Below, piece after piece: positions 1-9,543 of a stretch of 64,000 nt of DNA. The stretch is from Martinezella hainanensis (GTDB lineage Bacteria > Pseudomonadota > Alphaproteobacteria > Rhizobiales > Rhizobiaceae), in assembly GCF_900094555.1 (NCBI RefSeq), contig NZ_FMAC01000001.1:434001-498000 (forward strand), written 5' to 3'. The notes beneath the pieces were generated by a model, which saw nothing but the letters and a program-made list of their open reading frames with translations, did not search any database and had not been told where the DNA came from. Position 1 is the stretch's first letter. The number at the start of each line of letters is the position of its first letter. The position numbers and the translations under genes were made by a program.

Positions 1-126
1 TTTGGCCCGGCCTTCGAGCGGGCGCGTGCCAGCGGCAAGCCGGCGATCATCGAGATCGCGCTCGATCCGGAAGCGATCACGCCTTCCCGAACCCTGACGG
101 AAATCGCTCAAACAAAAGGCCGTTGA
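1..126 (+). CDS. Thiamine-diphosphate-dependent enzyme, C-terminal fragment
   Basis: The reading frame enters from the left edge and ends at TGA 124-126, so only the last 41 residues are visible. They contain the run SGKPAIIEIALDPEAITP, which resembles the extreme C-terminus of acetolactate-synthase-like thiamine-diphosphate enzymes, where the pyrophosphate-binding domain ends with a phrase of the type 'gkPalieV.iDpeaitP'. The stop codon lies inside the stem of the terminator that follows, so this is the last gene of its transcript. The exact substrate cannot be inferred from this fragment. Confidence 0.6.
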   Translation, partial: FGPAFERARASGKPAIIEIALDPEAITPSRTLTEIAQTKGR

Positions 127-146
127 GCGCGAGCCCAACGGCCTTT
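115..146. terminator. Perfect 11-bp stem terminator
   Basis: AAAGGCCGTTG (115-125) pairs perfectly with CAACGGCCTTT (136-146) around a 10-nt loop. The stem overlaps the stop codon of the upstream enzyme, with A-rich sequence on the left and T-rich sequence on the right. It sits between convergent genes and could serve both strands. Confidence 0.7.
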
Positions 147-167
147 CATAAATTAGGCTGAGCCGAC

Positions 168-512
168 TTAGTCGATCGCTGCGGTCACGATGAATTCGAC
201 CTTGTACTTCGGCGCTGCGAGCTTGGCTTCGCTGGTCGCACGGGCCGGCGTGTTGGCCGGATCGACCCAGGCTTCCCACGCAGCGTTCATTTCGGCGAAG
301 TAGGAAATGTCGGAGAGATAGATGAGCGTCTGCAGGATCTTCGACTTGCTGGAGCCGGCTGCAGCAAGCAGACGATCGACTTCAGCCAGCGCAGACTTGC
401 ACTGATCGGTGACGCTTTCGCCTTCGCCAACCTGACCGGCGAGATAAACGGTGTTGCCGTGGATGACTGCGCCGCTCATGCGGGCGCCGACGTCGATACG
501 CTTGATGCTCAT
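168..512 (-). CDS. RidA family (YjgF/YER057c/UK114) protein
   Basis: 114 residues, the usual length of a RidA-type enamine/imine deaminase, which removes reactive 2-aminoacrylate-type intermediates in the cytoplasm. The order VYLAGQVGEG, then DQCKSALAEVDRLLAAAGSS, then the PARATSEAKLAAPKYKVEF tail matches the family. The tail has Arg in the 'PAR(T)' position but reads ATSEAK where canonical RidA has the TR.tv.v.. pattern, so it may belong to a RidA-like subgroup with different activity. I chose ATG 510-512 because AGGAG lies just upstream; the longer frame to 560 has no such site. It is transcribed towards the terminator at 115-146. Confidence 0.85.
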   Translation of the reverse strand: MSIKRIDVGARMSGAVIHGNTVYLAGQVGEGESVTDQCKSALAEVDRLLAAAGSSKSKILQTLIYLSDISYFAEMNAAWEAWVDPANTPARATSEAKLAAPKYKVEFIVTAAID

Positions 513-598
513 GGTCTTCTCCTGATGTTGTTTTCGACAGGTAGACAGGGCACGGCCCATAGCCTGCCCTGCAATCTAAAGGGCCGAGGAAACAGCCG

Positions 599-937
599 TC
601 AGCCGCGAATGTGGTGCGTCTTCTGATAAATGGCCGTCGAGCGTGCGCCGGAACGGCAATAACCGAGCATCGGTCGCGGAAACTCGTCCAGCGCATCGAC
701 CATGCCCTGCACAGCCTCCTCGGTCACGCCCATCGGGCCGACGGGCACCTGGGTGATCTCCAGGCCGAGTTCCTTGGCACGGGCTTCGATGACGCCGAAC
801 GGCGTCTGATCCGGGCTCTCGCCATCCGGGCGATGGCAGACGATGGACTTGAAACCCAGGGCCTTGATCTCATCGAGATCCTCTACGGCAATCTGGCCGG
901 ACACCGAGTATTCATCGTCGATCGGGCGGATATCCAT
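599..937 (-). CDS. TIGR01244/DUF442 family phosphatase-like protein (Blh-type)
   Basis: 112 residues. The protein opens with MDIRPIDDEYSVSGQI, typical of the DUF442 domain that is also found fused to beta-lactamase-like sulfur dioxygenases. A CRSGARS loop near residue 94 has the Cys-X5-Arg spacing of the tyrosine-phosphatase/rhodanese P-loop, so a catalytic cysteine is present. The preferred start has a GAGAGGAC ribosome-binding site. In many alphaproteobacteria the domain is linked to sulfide or biofilm-related metabolism; here it stands alone, with no persulfide dioxygenase next to it, so its role is not defined by context. Confidence 0.8.
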   Translation of the reverse strand: MDIRPIDDEYSVSGQIAVEDLDEIKALGFKSIVCHRPDGESPDQTPFGVIEARAKELGLEITQVPVGPMGVTEEAVQGMVDALDEFPRPMLGYCRSGARSTAIYQKTHHIRG

Positions 938-1009
938 GGTTCATGTCCTCTCTAAAACCGTGGCCCTGATCTACGCCGCCATAGGGCGAGCGTCAACCGC
1001 GGCACGCTC

Positions 1010-1849
1010 TCAAACGAAGGCAAAGTTGAGCATGAAATTGCGGGCTTCACCGGGCTGGAGAATATTGAATTCACCCGCCTCCTCGAGTTCCGCACGGGAG
1101 ACCCAGCGATGCGAAACCGGCTCGATGCCAAGCACATGCGCAGGCGCGCGCTGATTGCGCCAGACCTGCAGGAACGGCAGCGTATCGGTACCGAAGCGCA
1201 CCCTCAAAGTCTTGCCGCCGATGGCCGCGATTGGGCCAAGGTTGATCTCCGCCCAATCCTCTCCCTTATCCTGCGCCGGCACGCAGAAGATATCGCCTCC
1301 CTCCTCACCGAAGGTCCAGTGAAAGCCGCCATTCTCCAGCATCTGTCCGGCAAGGCGCGTGCCATTGTCGAACCATTTGCCGCCGATATTCATGTGATAC
1401 ATCAGGAAGACCGGCATCGCCTCGGTGCTTGTATTGACGATGCGATCGGCAAGCGAGACCTCGCCGGTTGCGCCATCGATCTGCCAAAGACGTTCCAGCC
1501 TTGCGGTGCGGCGTTCGGCGGTGATGACATCGATATCCGCGCGGCATTCCGCGTTGCCATTTTCGAATTTGGTCCAGAGAATTTTGGCTGGATGAGACGA
1601 GAAAGAACCATGCAGCGGATAGCGCTTGCCCTCATATGCGCCGGACATCGGCTCGGGATGGCGGATATGATCCGGTCCGCAGGTGAAGAGGAAGCCTTGC
1701 ACGGAATGACTGATACGCGGATCGCCATCATCGGGAACGGCGCTTCCGGGCGCAAGATTGTTGCCCTCGACGATGCAGGCGCCGATGTCCATGACGGAGC
1801 CTTCGTCCAGCATCAATTTCGGCCCCTTGGCCGCAGAAAAATCGATCAT
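1010..1849 (-). CDS. DUF4432 / aldose 1-epimerase-like protein
   Basis: 279 residues with the beta-rich pattern of galactose-mutarotase-like proteins. Recognisable segments are the early HSVQGFLFTCGPDHIRHPE block, YPLHGSFSSHPA around residue 80, the central VFLMYHMNIGGKWFDNGT block, and the late GIEPVSHRW block. The histidines in LHG and MYHMN match the positions used for sugar binding and catalysis in this fold. A GGGAGG-type ribosome-binding site precedes ATG 1847-1849. The likely role is binding or anomeric conversion of a sugar in the cytoplasm; the substrate is unknown. It is transcribed away from the L,D-transpeptidase gene. Confidence 0.7.
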   Translation of the reverse strand: MIDFSAAKGPKLMLDEGSVMDIGACIVEGNNLAPGSAVPDDGDPRISHSVQGFLFTCGPDHIRHPEPMSGAYEGKRYPLHGSFSSHPAKILWTKFENGNAECRADIDVITAERRTARLERLWQIDGATGEVSLADRIVNTSTEAMPVFLMYHMNIGGKWFDNGTRLAGQMLENGGFHWTFGEEGGDIFCVPAQDKGEDWAEINLGPIAAIGGKTLRVRFGTDTLPFLQVWRNQRAPAHVLGIEPVSHRWVSRAELEEAGEFNILQPGEARNFMLNFAFV

Positions 1850-2066
1850 CCCTAAAGTCCTCCCTGATCGGCTCCGCGCGGCGAGCGTTGTCCCAAGGTG
1901 GCGCGCGGCTGAAATAAACGGTTATTTGGCTTACCAAATGTTAACTTGAAGCCTTGATCACATAAATTTTTATATTTTATTCAGCATGATAATCTAAATC
2001 TCCATACTGGCGTCAAAATTGCCATGTGTGTGTCAGCCGAACGACTATCCCAAGGATTCGACAGAC

Positions 2067-3524
2067 GTGAACCGGTTCGTAAAATTGAGTTTTGCCCTGG
2101 CATTGACTGCCACTGTGTCCTCGCTCGCGCTCACGGACGCACAGGCACAATATTATCGCAGCGGCAACGGCAATACGGTTCTCGTCACTCCTGACGGCCG
2201 GATCCTCGACCAGTATCCTTATGGTGGTGGATACTCCATGGCGCGCGACGGACGCGGCCGCCGGGTTCTGATCGATGCCTATGGCAATGTCGTCGCCACC
2301 GAGATGAAGGCGAGCACCTATTATCCCCGCGCCCCTGCGCGCGATACCTATGGCAATAATGGCGGCCGCTATGGCGATACGCAGCTTTCCAACAATGGCG
2401 ACTATCAAGATTATCGTCAGTATCGTACCGACAGCTACGGAAACTACGACGGTGCTCCCAACAATGGGTACGATCAGCAGGATCGCAGCGTAGTCACCGG
2501 CGGCATTCCGCGTGACAACGATATCCAGCGCCAGCCGCTCGACAATCAGCCATTGCCCGCCACGAAGCAGGGCCAGGCAAACCAGAACGGCAACGATTAC
2601 GCATCGATCGATCCGCAGCAGAGCACGCCTGACATCGTCAACAAACCGGCAGCCGAACCCGTCATCACGCTCAAGGGCAAGTCGAAGATGGAGATCACCG
2701 CGCTGGAGGTCTTCCTCGCGCGGCAGGGTATTTCGCCGGGCGCTATCGACGGCCGCATGGGTGCGAATGTCACCAAGGCGATTTATGCCTATCAGCAGAT
2801 GACCGGCCAGACGCTCGATCCGAACAACACAGACGCGATCCTCGAGCAGCTGCGCATGTCCGGCGGCATGCCGATCGTCAACTATACGATCACGGCCGCT
2901 GACGCCGCTGGCCCTTATGTCGCCTCGATCCCTGAAGACTATGCGGCGAAGGCACAGATGCCGTCGCTCGGCTACACCTCGACGACGGAAATGCTGGCCG
3001 AGCGCTTTCACATGGATGAGGGCTATCTGAAGGCGCTCAATCCCGGTGTCGATTTCACCGTTCCCGGCAGCACCATCAAGGTTGTCAATACAGGTCCCAG
3101 CAAGACCGGCACGGTCGCCAAGATCCTGGCGGACAAGGGACGCAAGCAGGTTTTCGCCTATGATGCCAACGGCACGCTGATCGCAGCCTACCCGGCCAGC
3201 ATCGGCTCCGCCGACACGCCTTCACCGTCCGGCACGGTCACGGTTGAGCGCGTCGCCTTCAATCCGGGCTATACCTACAATCCAAAGATCAACTTCCAAC
3301 AAGCCGGAAACGACAAGGTTCTCAACATCCCGCCAGGCCCGAACGGCCCGGTCGGTACGGTCTGGATGGCTCTGTCGAAGCCGACCTACGGCATTCACGG
3401 CACGCCGGACCCATCGAGGATCGGCAAGACGCAGAGCCATGGCTGCGTGCGTCTGACGAACTGGGATGCAACCGAGCTCGCCAAGATGGTCAAGCCGGGC
3501 GTCGTCGTCGAATTCGTAGATTGA
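2067..3524 (+). CDS. Secreted L,D-transpeptidase (YkuD domain)
   Basis: 485 residues from a GTG start at 2067. That start has AAGGA at 2052-2056 and gives a clean signal peptide (MNRFVKLSFALALTATVSS, cleaved after AQA); the ATG at 2019 adds an unconvincing extension. A low-complexity region rich in Tyr, Asn and Gly covers about residues 28-190, a peptidoglycan-binding-like segment about 210-270 (LARQGISPGAIDGRMGA), and the YkuD catalytic domain the C-terminal 140 residues. The catalytic motif HGTPDPS ... SHGCVRL is intact, with Cys near residue 460. The enzyme should make 3-3 cross-links or attach proteins to murein in the periplasm, as usual for polar-growing rhizobia. Confidence 0.9.
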   Translation: MNRFVKLSFALALTATVSSLALTDAQAQYYRSGNGNTVLVTPDGRILDQYPYGGGYSMARDGRGRRVLIDAYGNVVATEMKASTYYPRAPARDTYGNNGGRYGDTQLSNNGDYQDYRQYRTDSYGNYDGAPNNGYDQQDRSVVTGGIPRDNDIQRQPLDNQPLPATKQGQANQNGNDYASIDPQQSTPDIVNKPAAEPVITLKGKSKMEITALEVFLARQGISPGAIDGRMGANVTKAIYAYQQMTGQTLDPNNTDAILEQLRMSGGMPIVNYTITAADAAGPYVASIPEDYAAKAQMPSLGYTSTTEMLAERFHMDEGYLKALNPGVDFTVPGSTIKVVNTGPSKTGTVAKILADKGRKQVFAYDANGTLIAAYPASIGSADTPSPSGTVTVERVAFNPGYTYNPKINFQQAGNDKVLNIPPGPNGPVGTVWMALSKPTYGIHGTPDPSRIGKTQSHGCVRLTNWDATELAKMVKPGVVVEFVD

Positions 3525-3543
3525 TCTGCAGGCATGATTTCAC

Positions 3544-3576
3544 AAAAAAGCCGCCGAGCTCCCTCGGCGGCTTTTT
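3544..3576. terminator. Bidirectional rho-independent terminator
   Basis: GCCGCCGAG (3550-3558) and CTCGGCGGC (3563-3571) form a 9-bp stem with a 4-nt loop. It is flanked by six A on the left and five T on the right, so it can stop both the L,D-transpeptidase transcript and the opposing dehydrogenase transcript. Confidence 0.88.
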
Positions 3577-3643
3577 CTTTGCCTTGATGTGCCTCACGCA
3601 CCACTACTTTCGTCCGGCGCGCCAGGAAATACCTAGGACCGTA

Positions 3644-4792
3644 TCAGAAGCAATCCCGGAACAAAGCCTTGGTGTTTTCCAACGTCATCGCCACCGGATT
3701 GCCGCCGGCGCTCGGATCTTCGATGGCCATAGCGGAGAGCTCATCAATCCGATCGGGCGCAATGCCCATGGCCGAAAGGTTCTCCGGCACGCCGAGTTCC
3801 GCACGGAGCTGCAGCACATAATCATAGAAGCCGTCGAAACCGCCCGAAATGCCGAGATAGGCTGCGGCACGTGCGATCTTCTCTTCGATGGCCTTGCGGT
3901 TGAAACGCAGGACGGCCGGCATGACGACGGCATTGGTCATGCCGTGATGCGTATTGTAGACGGCGCCGATCGGATGGGAGAGCGCGTGGATGGCGCCAAG
4001 GCCTTTCTGGAAAGCGACGGCGCCCATGGCGGCGGCACTCATCATATTGGCGCGGGCTTCGAGATCCGTTCCTTCACGATAGGCGCGCGGCAGGAATTCC
4101 TTGACGAGCCTCATGCCTTCCAGCGCGATACCGGCGGACATCGGATGATAGAAGGGCGAGGAATAGGCTTCCAGGCAATGGGCGAAAGCATCCATGCCCG
4201 TGCCGGCCGTGATGACCTTCGGCATGCCGACCGTCAGCTCAGGATCGGCGATGACGACGCCGGGCAGGAACTTCGGATGGAAGATGATCTTCTTAACATG
4301 GGTGGCGGAATTGGTGATGACGCTGGCGCGGCCGACTTCCGAGCCGGTACCAGCCGTTGTCGGTACAGCGACGATCGGCGCGATGCCTTCGACGCTGGCG
4401 CGTGTCCACCAGTCGCCGATATCTTCGAAATCCCAGACCGGCCGCGTCTGGCCAGCCATGAAGGCGACGCACTTGCCGAGATCGAGGCCGGAACCGCCAC
4501 CGAAGGCGACGACGCCGTCATGCCCGCCATCCTTGAAAGCCTTCACGCCAGCTTCGAGGTTCTTCTCGTTCGGGTTCGGATCGACATCGGCAAACAGAGC
4601 CCGTCCGAGACCTGCGTCCTCCAGAATGTCCAAGGCCGTCTTGGTGATCGCCATCGAGGCAAGCCCCCGGTCGGTGACCAGGAGCGGCTTCTTCATGCCC
4701 AGGCTCTTGCAGGCGTCCGCCAGTTCCTTGATGCGGCCACGTCCGAGCTTGAAAGCGTTCGGATAGCTCCAATTGGCTGAGATAGTGCTCAT
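3644..4792 (-). CDS. Iron-containing alcohol dehydrogenase
   Basis: 382 residues, full length for group III metal-dependent alcohol dehydrogenases. The NAD-binding GGGSGLDLGK lies at about residues 98-107 and PTTAGTGSEVG at about 144-154. The metal ligands fit the conserved TGMDAFAHCLEAY (Asp, His, about 196-208) and HALSHPIGAVYNTHHG (His residues, about 268-283). It probably interconverts an alcohol and an aldehyde with NAD. Its ATG overlaps the stop of the upstream aldehyde dehydrogenase by 4 bases (ATGA), so the two are translationally coupled and likely act in sequence, alcohol to aldehyde to acid. Confidence 0.92.
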   Translation of the reverse strand: MSTISANWSYPNAFKLGRGRIKELADACKSLGMKKPLLVTDRGLASMAITKTALDILEDAGLGRALFADVDPNPNEKNLEAGVKAFKDGGHDGVVAFGGGSGLDLGKCVAFMAGQTRPVWDFEDIGDWWTRASVEGIAPIVAVPTTAGTGSEVGRASVITNSATHVKKIIFHPKFLPGVVIADPELTVGMPKVITAGTGMDAFAHCLEAYSSPFYHPMSAGIALEGMRLVKEFLPRAYREGTDLEARANMMSAAAMGAVAFQKGLGAIHALSHPIGAVYNTHHGMTNAVVMPAVLRFNRKAIEEKIARAAAYLGISGGFDGFYDYVLQLRAELGVPENLSAMGIAPDRIDELSAMAIEDPSAGGNPVAMTLENTKALFRDCF

Positions 4793-6174
4793 GCTGTTAC
4801 TTTCTTCAGGTGATAGGATTTCGGGCGCGTCAGGTTATGGAAGCCGATGATCGACAGCGAACCGCCGCGGCCGGTTTCCTTGACGCCGGTCCAGCACAGA
4901 GCAGGATCGAGATAATCGGCGCGGTTCATGAAGACGGTGCCGGTTTCGATCTCACGGCCGATGCGCGAGGCGCGTTCGACATCCTTCGTCCACAGCGAGG
5001 CCGTCAGGCCATAGGGGCTGTCGTTCATCAGCTCCAGCGCTTCCGCATCGCTCTTCACTTTCATGATGCCGACGGCCGGGCCAAAGGTCTCTTCGCGCAT
5101 GAAAGCCATGGAATGATCGACGTTGACGAGGATCTGCGGCGCGAGATAGGCGCCGCCATCATCGGCCGGGAAGAGCTTGGGATCGACCAGCGCCTTGGCG
5201 CCCTTGGCAACCGCATCGGCGATCTGTTCACGCACCACCTTGGCGAAGCGCTTATGCGCCATCGGGCCAAGCGACGTCTCGGGATCGAGGGGATTGCCGA
5301 GCTTGTAATTCGAAACCCAGGCGACCGACTTCTCGACGAAGCTGTCGTAGAGCGATTCATGCACATAGATGCGCTCGATGCCGCAGCAGCACTGACCGGA
5401 ATTGAAGGTGGCGCCGTCCATCAGCGTGTCGACGGCAGCGTCGAGATCGGCATCTTCCATGACATAGCCCGGATCCTTGCCGCCAAGCTCCAGCCCGAGG
5501 CTGGTGAAGGTGCCGGCAGCGGCACGCTCGATCGACCGACCGCCTTCGACGGAACCGGTGAAATTGACGAAGTTGAAGCTACCGGCAGCGATCAGCGCCG
5601 AGGTCGTATCGTGGTCAAGGACGACATTCTGGAAGACGTCGGCAGGAACTCCGGCCTCGACGAAAGCCTGAACGAGCCGCTCACCGACGAGGAGCGTCTG
5701 GCTTGCATGCTTGAGAATGACGGTATTGCCGGCCATCAGGGCCGGAGCGACTGTGTTGATCGCCGTCATATAAGGATAGTTCCAAGGCGCGATCACGAAG
5801 ACGACACCATGCGGTTCGCGCTCGATACGGCGGGCAAAATTGGCGCTGTCTTCCACGACCAGCGGCGCCATTGCATCGGCAGCGATCGAGGCGACATAGT
5901 TGGAGCGCTCGTTGAAACCGCGATATTCGCCGCCATACTTGATCGGGCGCCCCATCTGCCAGGCGAGTTCCGGCACGACCACATCGGCCATCTCGTTAAG
6001 CCGGGCAACACCTTTGAGCACCAGCTGGACGCGATCCTCCAGCGGGCGGCGCGCCCAATCCTTCTGTGCCTTGCGGGCGCGTGCCACGACGTCCTTGGCG
6101 GCATCCAGCGATAGCGCCGGGCGCTCGGCATAAACCTCTCCGTTTACCGGGGAGACGCATGTGATCATGGTCAT
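4789..6174 (-). CDS. NAD(P)-dependent aldehyde dehydrogenase
   Basis: 461 residues from ATG 6172-6174, which has AGGAA seven bases upstream; the longer frame to 6240 lacks one. The Rossmann-type region includes IAPWNYPY (about 128-135) and GNTVILKHA (about 149-157). The general base Glu lies in LELGGKDPG (about residue 229) and the nucleophilic Cys in NSGQCCCG (about residue 263), in a row of three cysteines. It oxidises an aldehyde to the carboxylate. Coupling to the iron alcohol dehydrogenase and proximity to a glutaminyl-amine ligase suggest an amine-derived aldehyde, as in polyamine breakdown; that is inference. Confidence 0.9.
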   Translation of the reverse strand: MTMITCVSPVNGEVYAERPALSLDAAKDVVARARKAQKDWARRPLEDRVQLVLKGVARLNEMADVVVPELAWQMGRPIKYGGEYRGFNERSNYVASIAADAMAPLVVEDSANFARRIEREPHGVVFVIAPWNYPYMTAINTVAPALMAGNTVILKHASQTLLVGERLVQAFVEAGVPADVFQNVVLDHDTTSALIAAGSFNFVNFTGSVEGGRSIERAAAGTFTSLGLELGGKDPGYVMEDADLDAAVDTLMDGATFNSGQCCCGIERIYVHESLYDSFVEKSVAWVSNYKLGNPLDPETSLGPMAHKRFAKVVREQIADAVAKGAKALVDPKLFPADDGGAYLAPQILVNVDHSMAFMREETFGPAVGIMKVKSDAEALELMNDSPYGLTASLWTKDVERASRIGREIETGTVFMNRADYLDPALCWTGVKETGRGGSLSIIGFHNLTRPKSYHLKKVTA

Positions 6175-6329
6175 GATCGAATTCCTGTTTTCTTTGTCAT
6201 CCAATTGATTGCCGGGATGTTGCACAAGCAGCAGCCGCATTCAAAGGAGAAACGGCGGACAGACAAAACATCCCAGCGCCCCGCCCGATCATAAAATGAA
6301 AATCGGGCAAGAGGCAGATCGCAAAAGCC

Positions 6330-7697
6330 TTACGCTCTTTCGAATCCGCGCGCCACTTCCCAATCGGTGACACGACGATCGTACTCTTCCTGCTCCCATT
6401 CGGCAGCGCGGGTATAGTGATCGACGACATCGTCGCCAAAGGCGGCGCGCAGCATCTTCGATGTCGTCAGCGCCGTCGCGGCATCACGCAAGGTGCGCGG
6501 TATCTCGCGAACTTCGCGCGCACCATAGGCGTCGCCGACGAAGGGCGCTTCGAGCTCAAGCTTGTTTTCGATGCCGTCGATACCGGCGGCGATCAGAGCC
6601 GCGAAAGCGAGATACGGATTTAGGTCCGAGCCGCCGACGCGGCACTCGATACGGATCGACTTGGTATCCTCGCCGCAGAGACGGTAGCCGGCTGTGCGAT
6701 TGTCCTTGCTCCAGATCGCCTTGGTCGGCGCAAACGTGCCGGCCATGAAGCGCTTGTAGGAATTGATATAGGGCGCCAGGAAGTAGGTGATCTCGCTGGC
6801 ATGGGTCAGAAGGCCGGCGACATAGTGCTTCATCATCGGCGACATGCCGTATTTGCCGCCTTCTTCGAAGAACTTCGGGCTCTTGCCGTCGAGGCTCCAG
6901 AGCGACTGGTGGATATGCGAGGAGCTGCCGGCGGCTCCGTAGTTCCACTTGGCGAGGAAGGTGATCGCCTTACCCTTCGACCAGGCGATCTCCTTGCAGC
7001 CGTTCTTGATGATCGCATGGCGGTCGGCCATGGTGAGCGCATCGGCGTAGCGAACGTTGATTTCCTCCTGGCCGGCGGATGCCTCGCCCTTGGAATTCTC
7101 AACCGGGATGCCAGCCCCCTGGAGGCCGGTGCGGATTGCCCGCATCACCTCTTCCTCCTTGGTGGTCTGGAAGATGTGGTAGTCTTCATTATAGCCGCTG
7201 GCGAGCTTCATGTTGCGATAGCCGGACTCGCGGGCGCTATCATAGCTCTGGTCGAACAGGAAAAATTCGAGCTCCGAGGCCATGTAGGCCTTTAGCCCCA
7301 TGGCCTCCAATCGCTTCACCTGCTTCTTCAGGATGGCGCGCGGAGAATGCGCGACTTCCTCGTGGGTGTGGTGATCAAGCACGTCGCAGAGAATGAGCGC
7401 CGTGCCCTCGAGCCAGGGAATGCGACGCAGCGTCGCGAGATCCGGCTTCATCGTATAGTCGCCGTAGCCCTTTTCCCAGCTGGTCGACTTGTAGCCGGAG
7501 ACCGTTTCCATCTCGATATCGGTCGCCTGCAGATAGTTGCAGCTATGCGTTTCCTTCCAGGCGCTTTCGATGAAGAATTCCGCCTGGAAGCGTTTGCCCA
7601 TCAACCGGCCCTGCATGTCGACCTGACATGCCAGAACCGTGTCGATGCGCCCTTCGGCCACATCTCGCTTGAGGTCGTCGAACGTATAGCTGCTCAT
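6330..7697 (-). CDS. Glutamine synthetase family protein (possible gamma-glutamylpolyamine synthetase)
   Basis: 455 residues from ATG 7695-7697 (MSSYTFDDL), with an AGGCGG site upstream. The beta-grasp N-terminal domain carries the LACQVDMQGRLMGKRF stretch. The catalytic domain shows ASELEFFLF (metal-binding Glu, about 130), a KGEASAGQEEIN segment, and GSSSHIHQSLW in place of the GSGMHVHQSL of true glutamine synthetases. This is the type-III/PuuA-like branch, which ligates glutamate to amines such as putrescine. The adjacent aldehyde dehydrogenase and APC permease support an amine-catabolic role. The adenylylation-site Tyr of type I was not found. Confidence 0.85.
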   Translation of the reverse strand: MSSYTFDDLKRDVAEGRIDTVLACQVDMQGRLMGKRFQAEFFIESAWKETHSCNYLQATDIEMETVSGYKSTSWEKGYGDYTMKPDLATLRRIPWLEGTALILCDVLDHHTHEEVAHSPRAILKKQVKRLEAMGLKAYMASELEFFLFDQSYDSARESGYRNMKLASGYNEDYHIFQTTKEEEVMRAIRTGLQGAGIPVENSKGEASAGQEEINVRYADALTMADRHAIIKNGCKEIAWSKGKAITFLAKWNYGAAGSSSHIHQSLWSLDGKSPKFFEEGGKYGMSPMMKHYVAGLLTHASEITYFLAPYINSYKRFMAGTFAPTKAIWSKDNRTAGYRLCGEDTKSIRIECRVGGSDLNPYLAFAALIAAGIDGIENKLELEAPFVGDAYGAREVREIPRTLRDAATALTTSKMLRAAFGDDVVDHYTRAAEWEQEEYDRRVTDWEVARGFERA

Positions 7698-7846
7698 GAT
7701 TTGGTCCGCCTGAACAATGAATTGAAACATCGGCCTGTCGAACAATGCTGCCGCTCGGCGATTAATCCGCGCTCCGCAGCCCTGTCGCTACCGTGAAAGG
7801 GGGCCGCAGGTCTGCGACCCCAGTGGTTGGAGAGATTTGCCCGCGC

Positions 7847-9418
7847 TCAGTTTTCGCCGACAGCGGCTTCCGCTGCCGCAATCTCGGCCTTGCGCTTGGC
7901 AATCGCATCGCCGATCGGCGGGCCCTTGAAGCGGCGGCGCTCGAAACCGAACCAGACGATACCGGTCAAAACGAGGAAGCCGACGGTGATGATGCCGGCC
8001 CAGTCGTTCGGCGGCTGAATGCCGAGTACGAAGATGATGATCATCGCAATGATCGACAGCACGGCAAATAGCTTGAACAGCCCTTCCCCAAGGTTCCACG
8101 GACCCATCTTGTCCCACTTCGCCGTACCCCATGCGAAGAGACCGAGCGTGATCGGGATCGCGAAGGAGAAGAACAGGAAGATGACGGTGCACGAGACGAC
8201 GATGGTGTAAACCGGCGTGTCGCCGATCGATACCAGCGACGAACCCCAGACGAACAGGACGGAAAGGACCGAACCGGTCCAGATCGCGGCGACGGGCGTG
8301 CGGTATTTCGGGCTCACGCGGGAGAGAGCCTTCGACGCCGGGAGGCCGCCATCACGCGAGAAGGCGAAGATCATGCGCGAAACCGAAGTCACGGTCGCGA
8401 GACCGCACAGCCACTGGCTGATGAAGATCAGCAGGTACAGGATGTCCTTGACGACGGGGTTGACCCGGGCATCCATCGCCCAGAAGAATACGTTCCAGCC
8501 CTGCTTTGCGGCATCGTCCATATTCGGCAGCATCAGCACAAACGAGCAAAGCATGATGTAGCCGAACAATGCCGACCAGAGAACGGACGCCACCATACCG
8601 CGCGGAACGGAATGGGCGGCCTTCACGGTTTCTTCCGAGGTGTGAGCCGAGGCGTCATAACCGGTGATCGTGTAGATCGGCAGCAAGAGACCGAGCGCGA
8701 AGACCCAGAAGGTGGAGACCTGCGGCCAGACCGGCGCGCCGGTTGCAGAACCGTCAGCTGCGACCGTCGCCAGACCGGAATAATTGGTGAAGGTGAAAAG
8801 CCGGGCAAGATCATAGGAAGGTGCTGCAACCAGGCATACGACCGCGAGGGCGACGGACGTTGCAAAGATCAGATAGCCGGAAAAGTCCGTGAGCTTCGCG
8901 GTGAGGCCGATACCCATATGGTTGACGAGCGCCTGAAGGCCGGTAATGACCACCAGGAACACGATGCGCACCAGCGTGGTGTCGGTCATGTTAAAGTAGC
9001 CGCCGAAAGCGCCAACGAAGAAGTAGTACGTGCCGACGTTGATGGCGCCGAGGACGGTGACGAGACCGAGCAGGTTGAACCAAGCCGTCAGCCAGCCAGT
9101 GAAACGATTGCCGAGAATGGAGCCCCAGTGATAGAGGCCGCCCGCCGTCGGATAGGCCGAGCTGATCTGCGCCATCGCGACGGCGAAGACCAGCGATATG
9201 AAGCAGCCCACTGGCCAGCCGATACCGATTGCGGCACCGCCTGCACCGGATGTCGCCTGGGCGAGCGAATTGATGCCGCCGGATAGAATGCAAATGATCG
9301 AGAAGGACACGGCGAAATTCGAGAATGAACTCATGCGCCGTTCCAGCTCCTGGGCATAGCCCATGGAGTGCAGGATCTGAACATCCTGCTTTTTGTCTAA
9401 CTCTGAATAATCAGACAT
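7847..9418 (-). CDS. APC-superfamily amino acid/amine permease
   Basis: 523 residues from ATG 9416-9418 (MSDYSELDKK), with a strong AGGGGGA site; the upstream extension to 9472 looks non-coding. About twelve hydrophobic helices are visible. The APC signature is present early (SFSIICILSGGINSLAQA ... GWPVGCFISLVFAVAMAQIS, then YPTAGGLYHWGS), and the conserved acidic TGYDASAHTSEET loop follows around residue 245. The C-terminal tail is charged and Ala/Glu-rich. It belongs to the AAT/GABA-permease-like branch. It lies between the glutamine-synthetase-like ligase and an N-formylglutamate amidohydrolase-like gene, all on the same strand, so it probably imports the amine or amino acid they consume. 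Confidence 0.88.
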   Translation of the reverse strand: MSDYSELDKKQDVQILHSMGYAQELERRMSSFSNFAVSFSIICILSGGINSLAQATSGAGGAAIGIGWPVGCFISLVFAVAMAQISSAYPTAGGLYHWGSILGNRFTGWLTAWFNLLGLVTVLGAINVGTYYFFVGAFGGYFNMTDTTLVRIVFLVVITGLQALVNHMGIGLTAKLTDFSGYLIFATSVALAVVCLVAAPSYDLARLFTFTNYSGLATVAADGSATGAPVWPQVSTFWVFALGLLLPIYTITGYDASAHTSEETVKAAHSVPRGMVASVLWSALFGYIMLCSFVLMLPNMDDAAKQGWNVFFWAMDARVNPVVKDILYLLIFISQWLCGLATVTSVSRMIFAFSRDGGLPASKALSRVSPKYRTPVAAIWTGSVLSVLFVWGSSLVSIGDTPVYTIVVSCTVIFLFFSFAIPITLGLFAWGTAKWDKMGPWNLGEGLFKLFAVLSIIAMIIIFVLGIQPPNDWAGIITVGFLVLTGIVWFGFERRRFKGPPIGDAIAKRKAEIAAAEAAVGEN

Positions 9419-9543
9419 GCCATTCCCCCTAAAGCCCGGTCGTCCGCGGGATTGCGGAGAACCATGTGTCACATGGGCCGCTGGCTCTTGCCATGCGGCC
9501 CGATCGCAGTTGAACTGCTCCCCGGGGTCTTTTTCTTTTATGC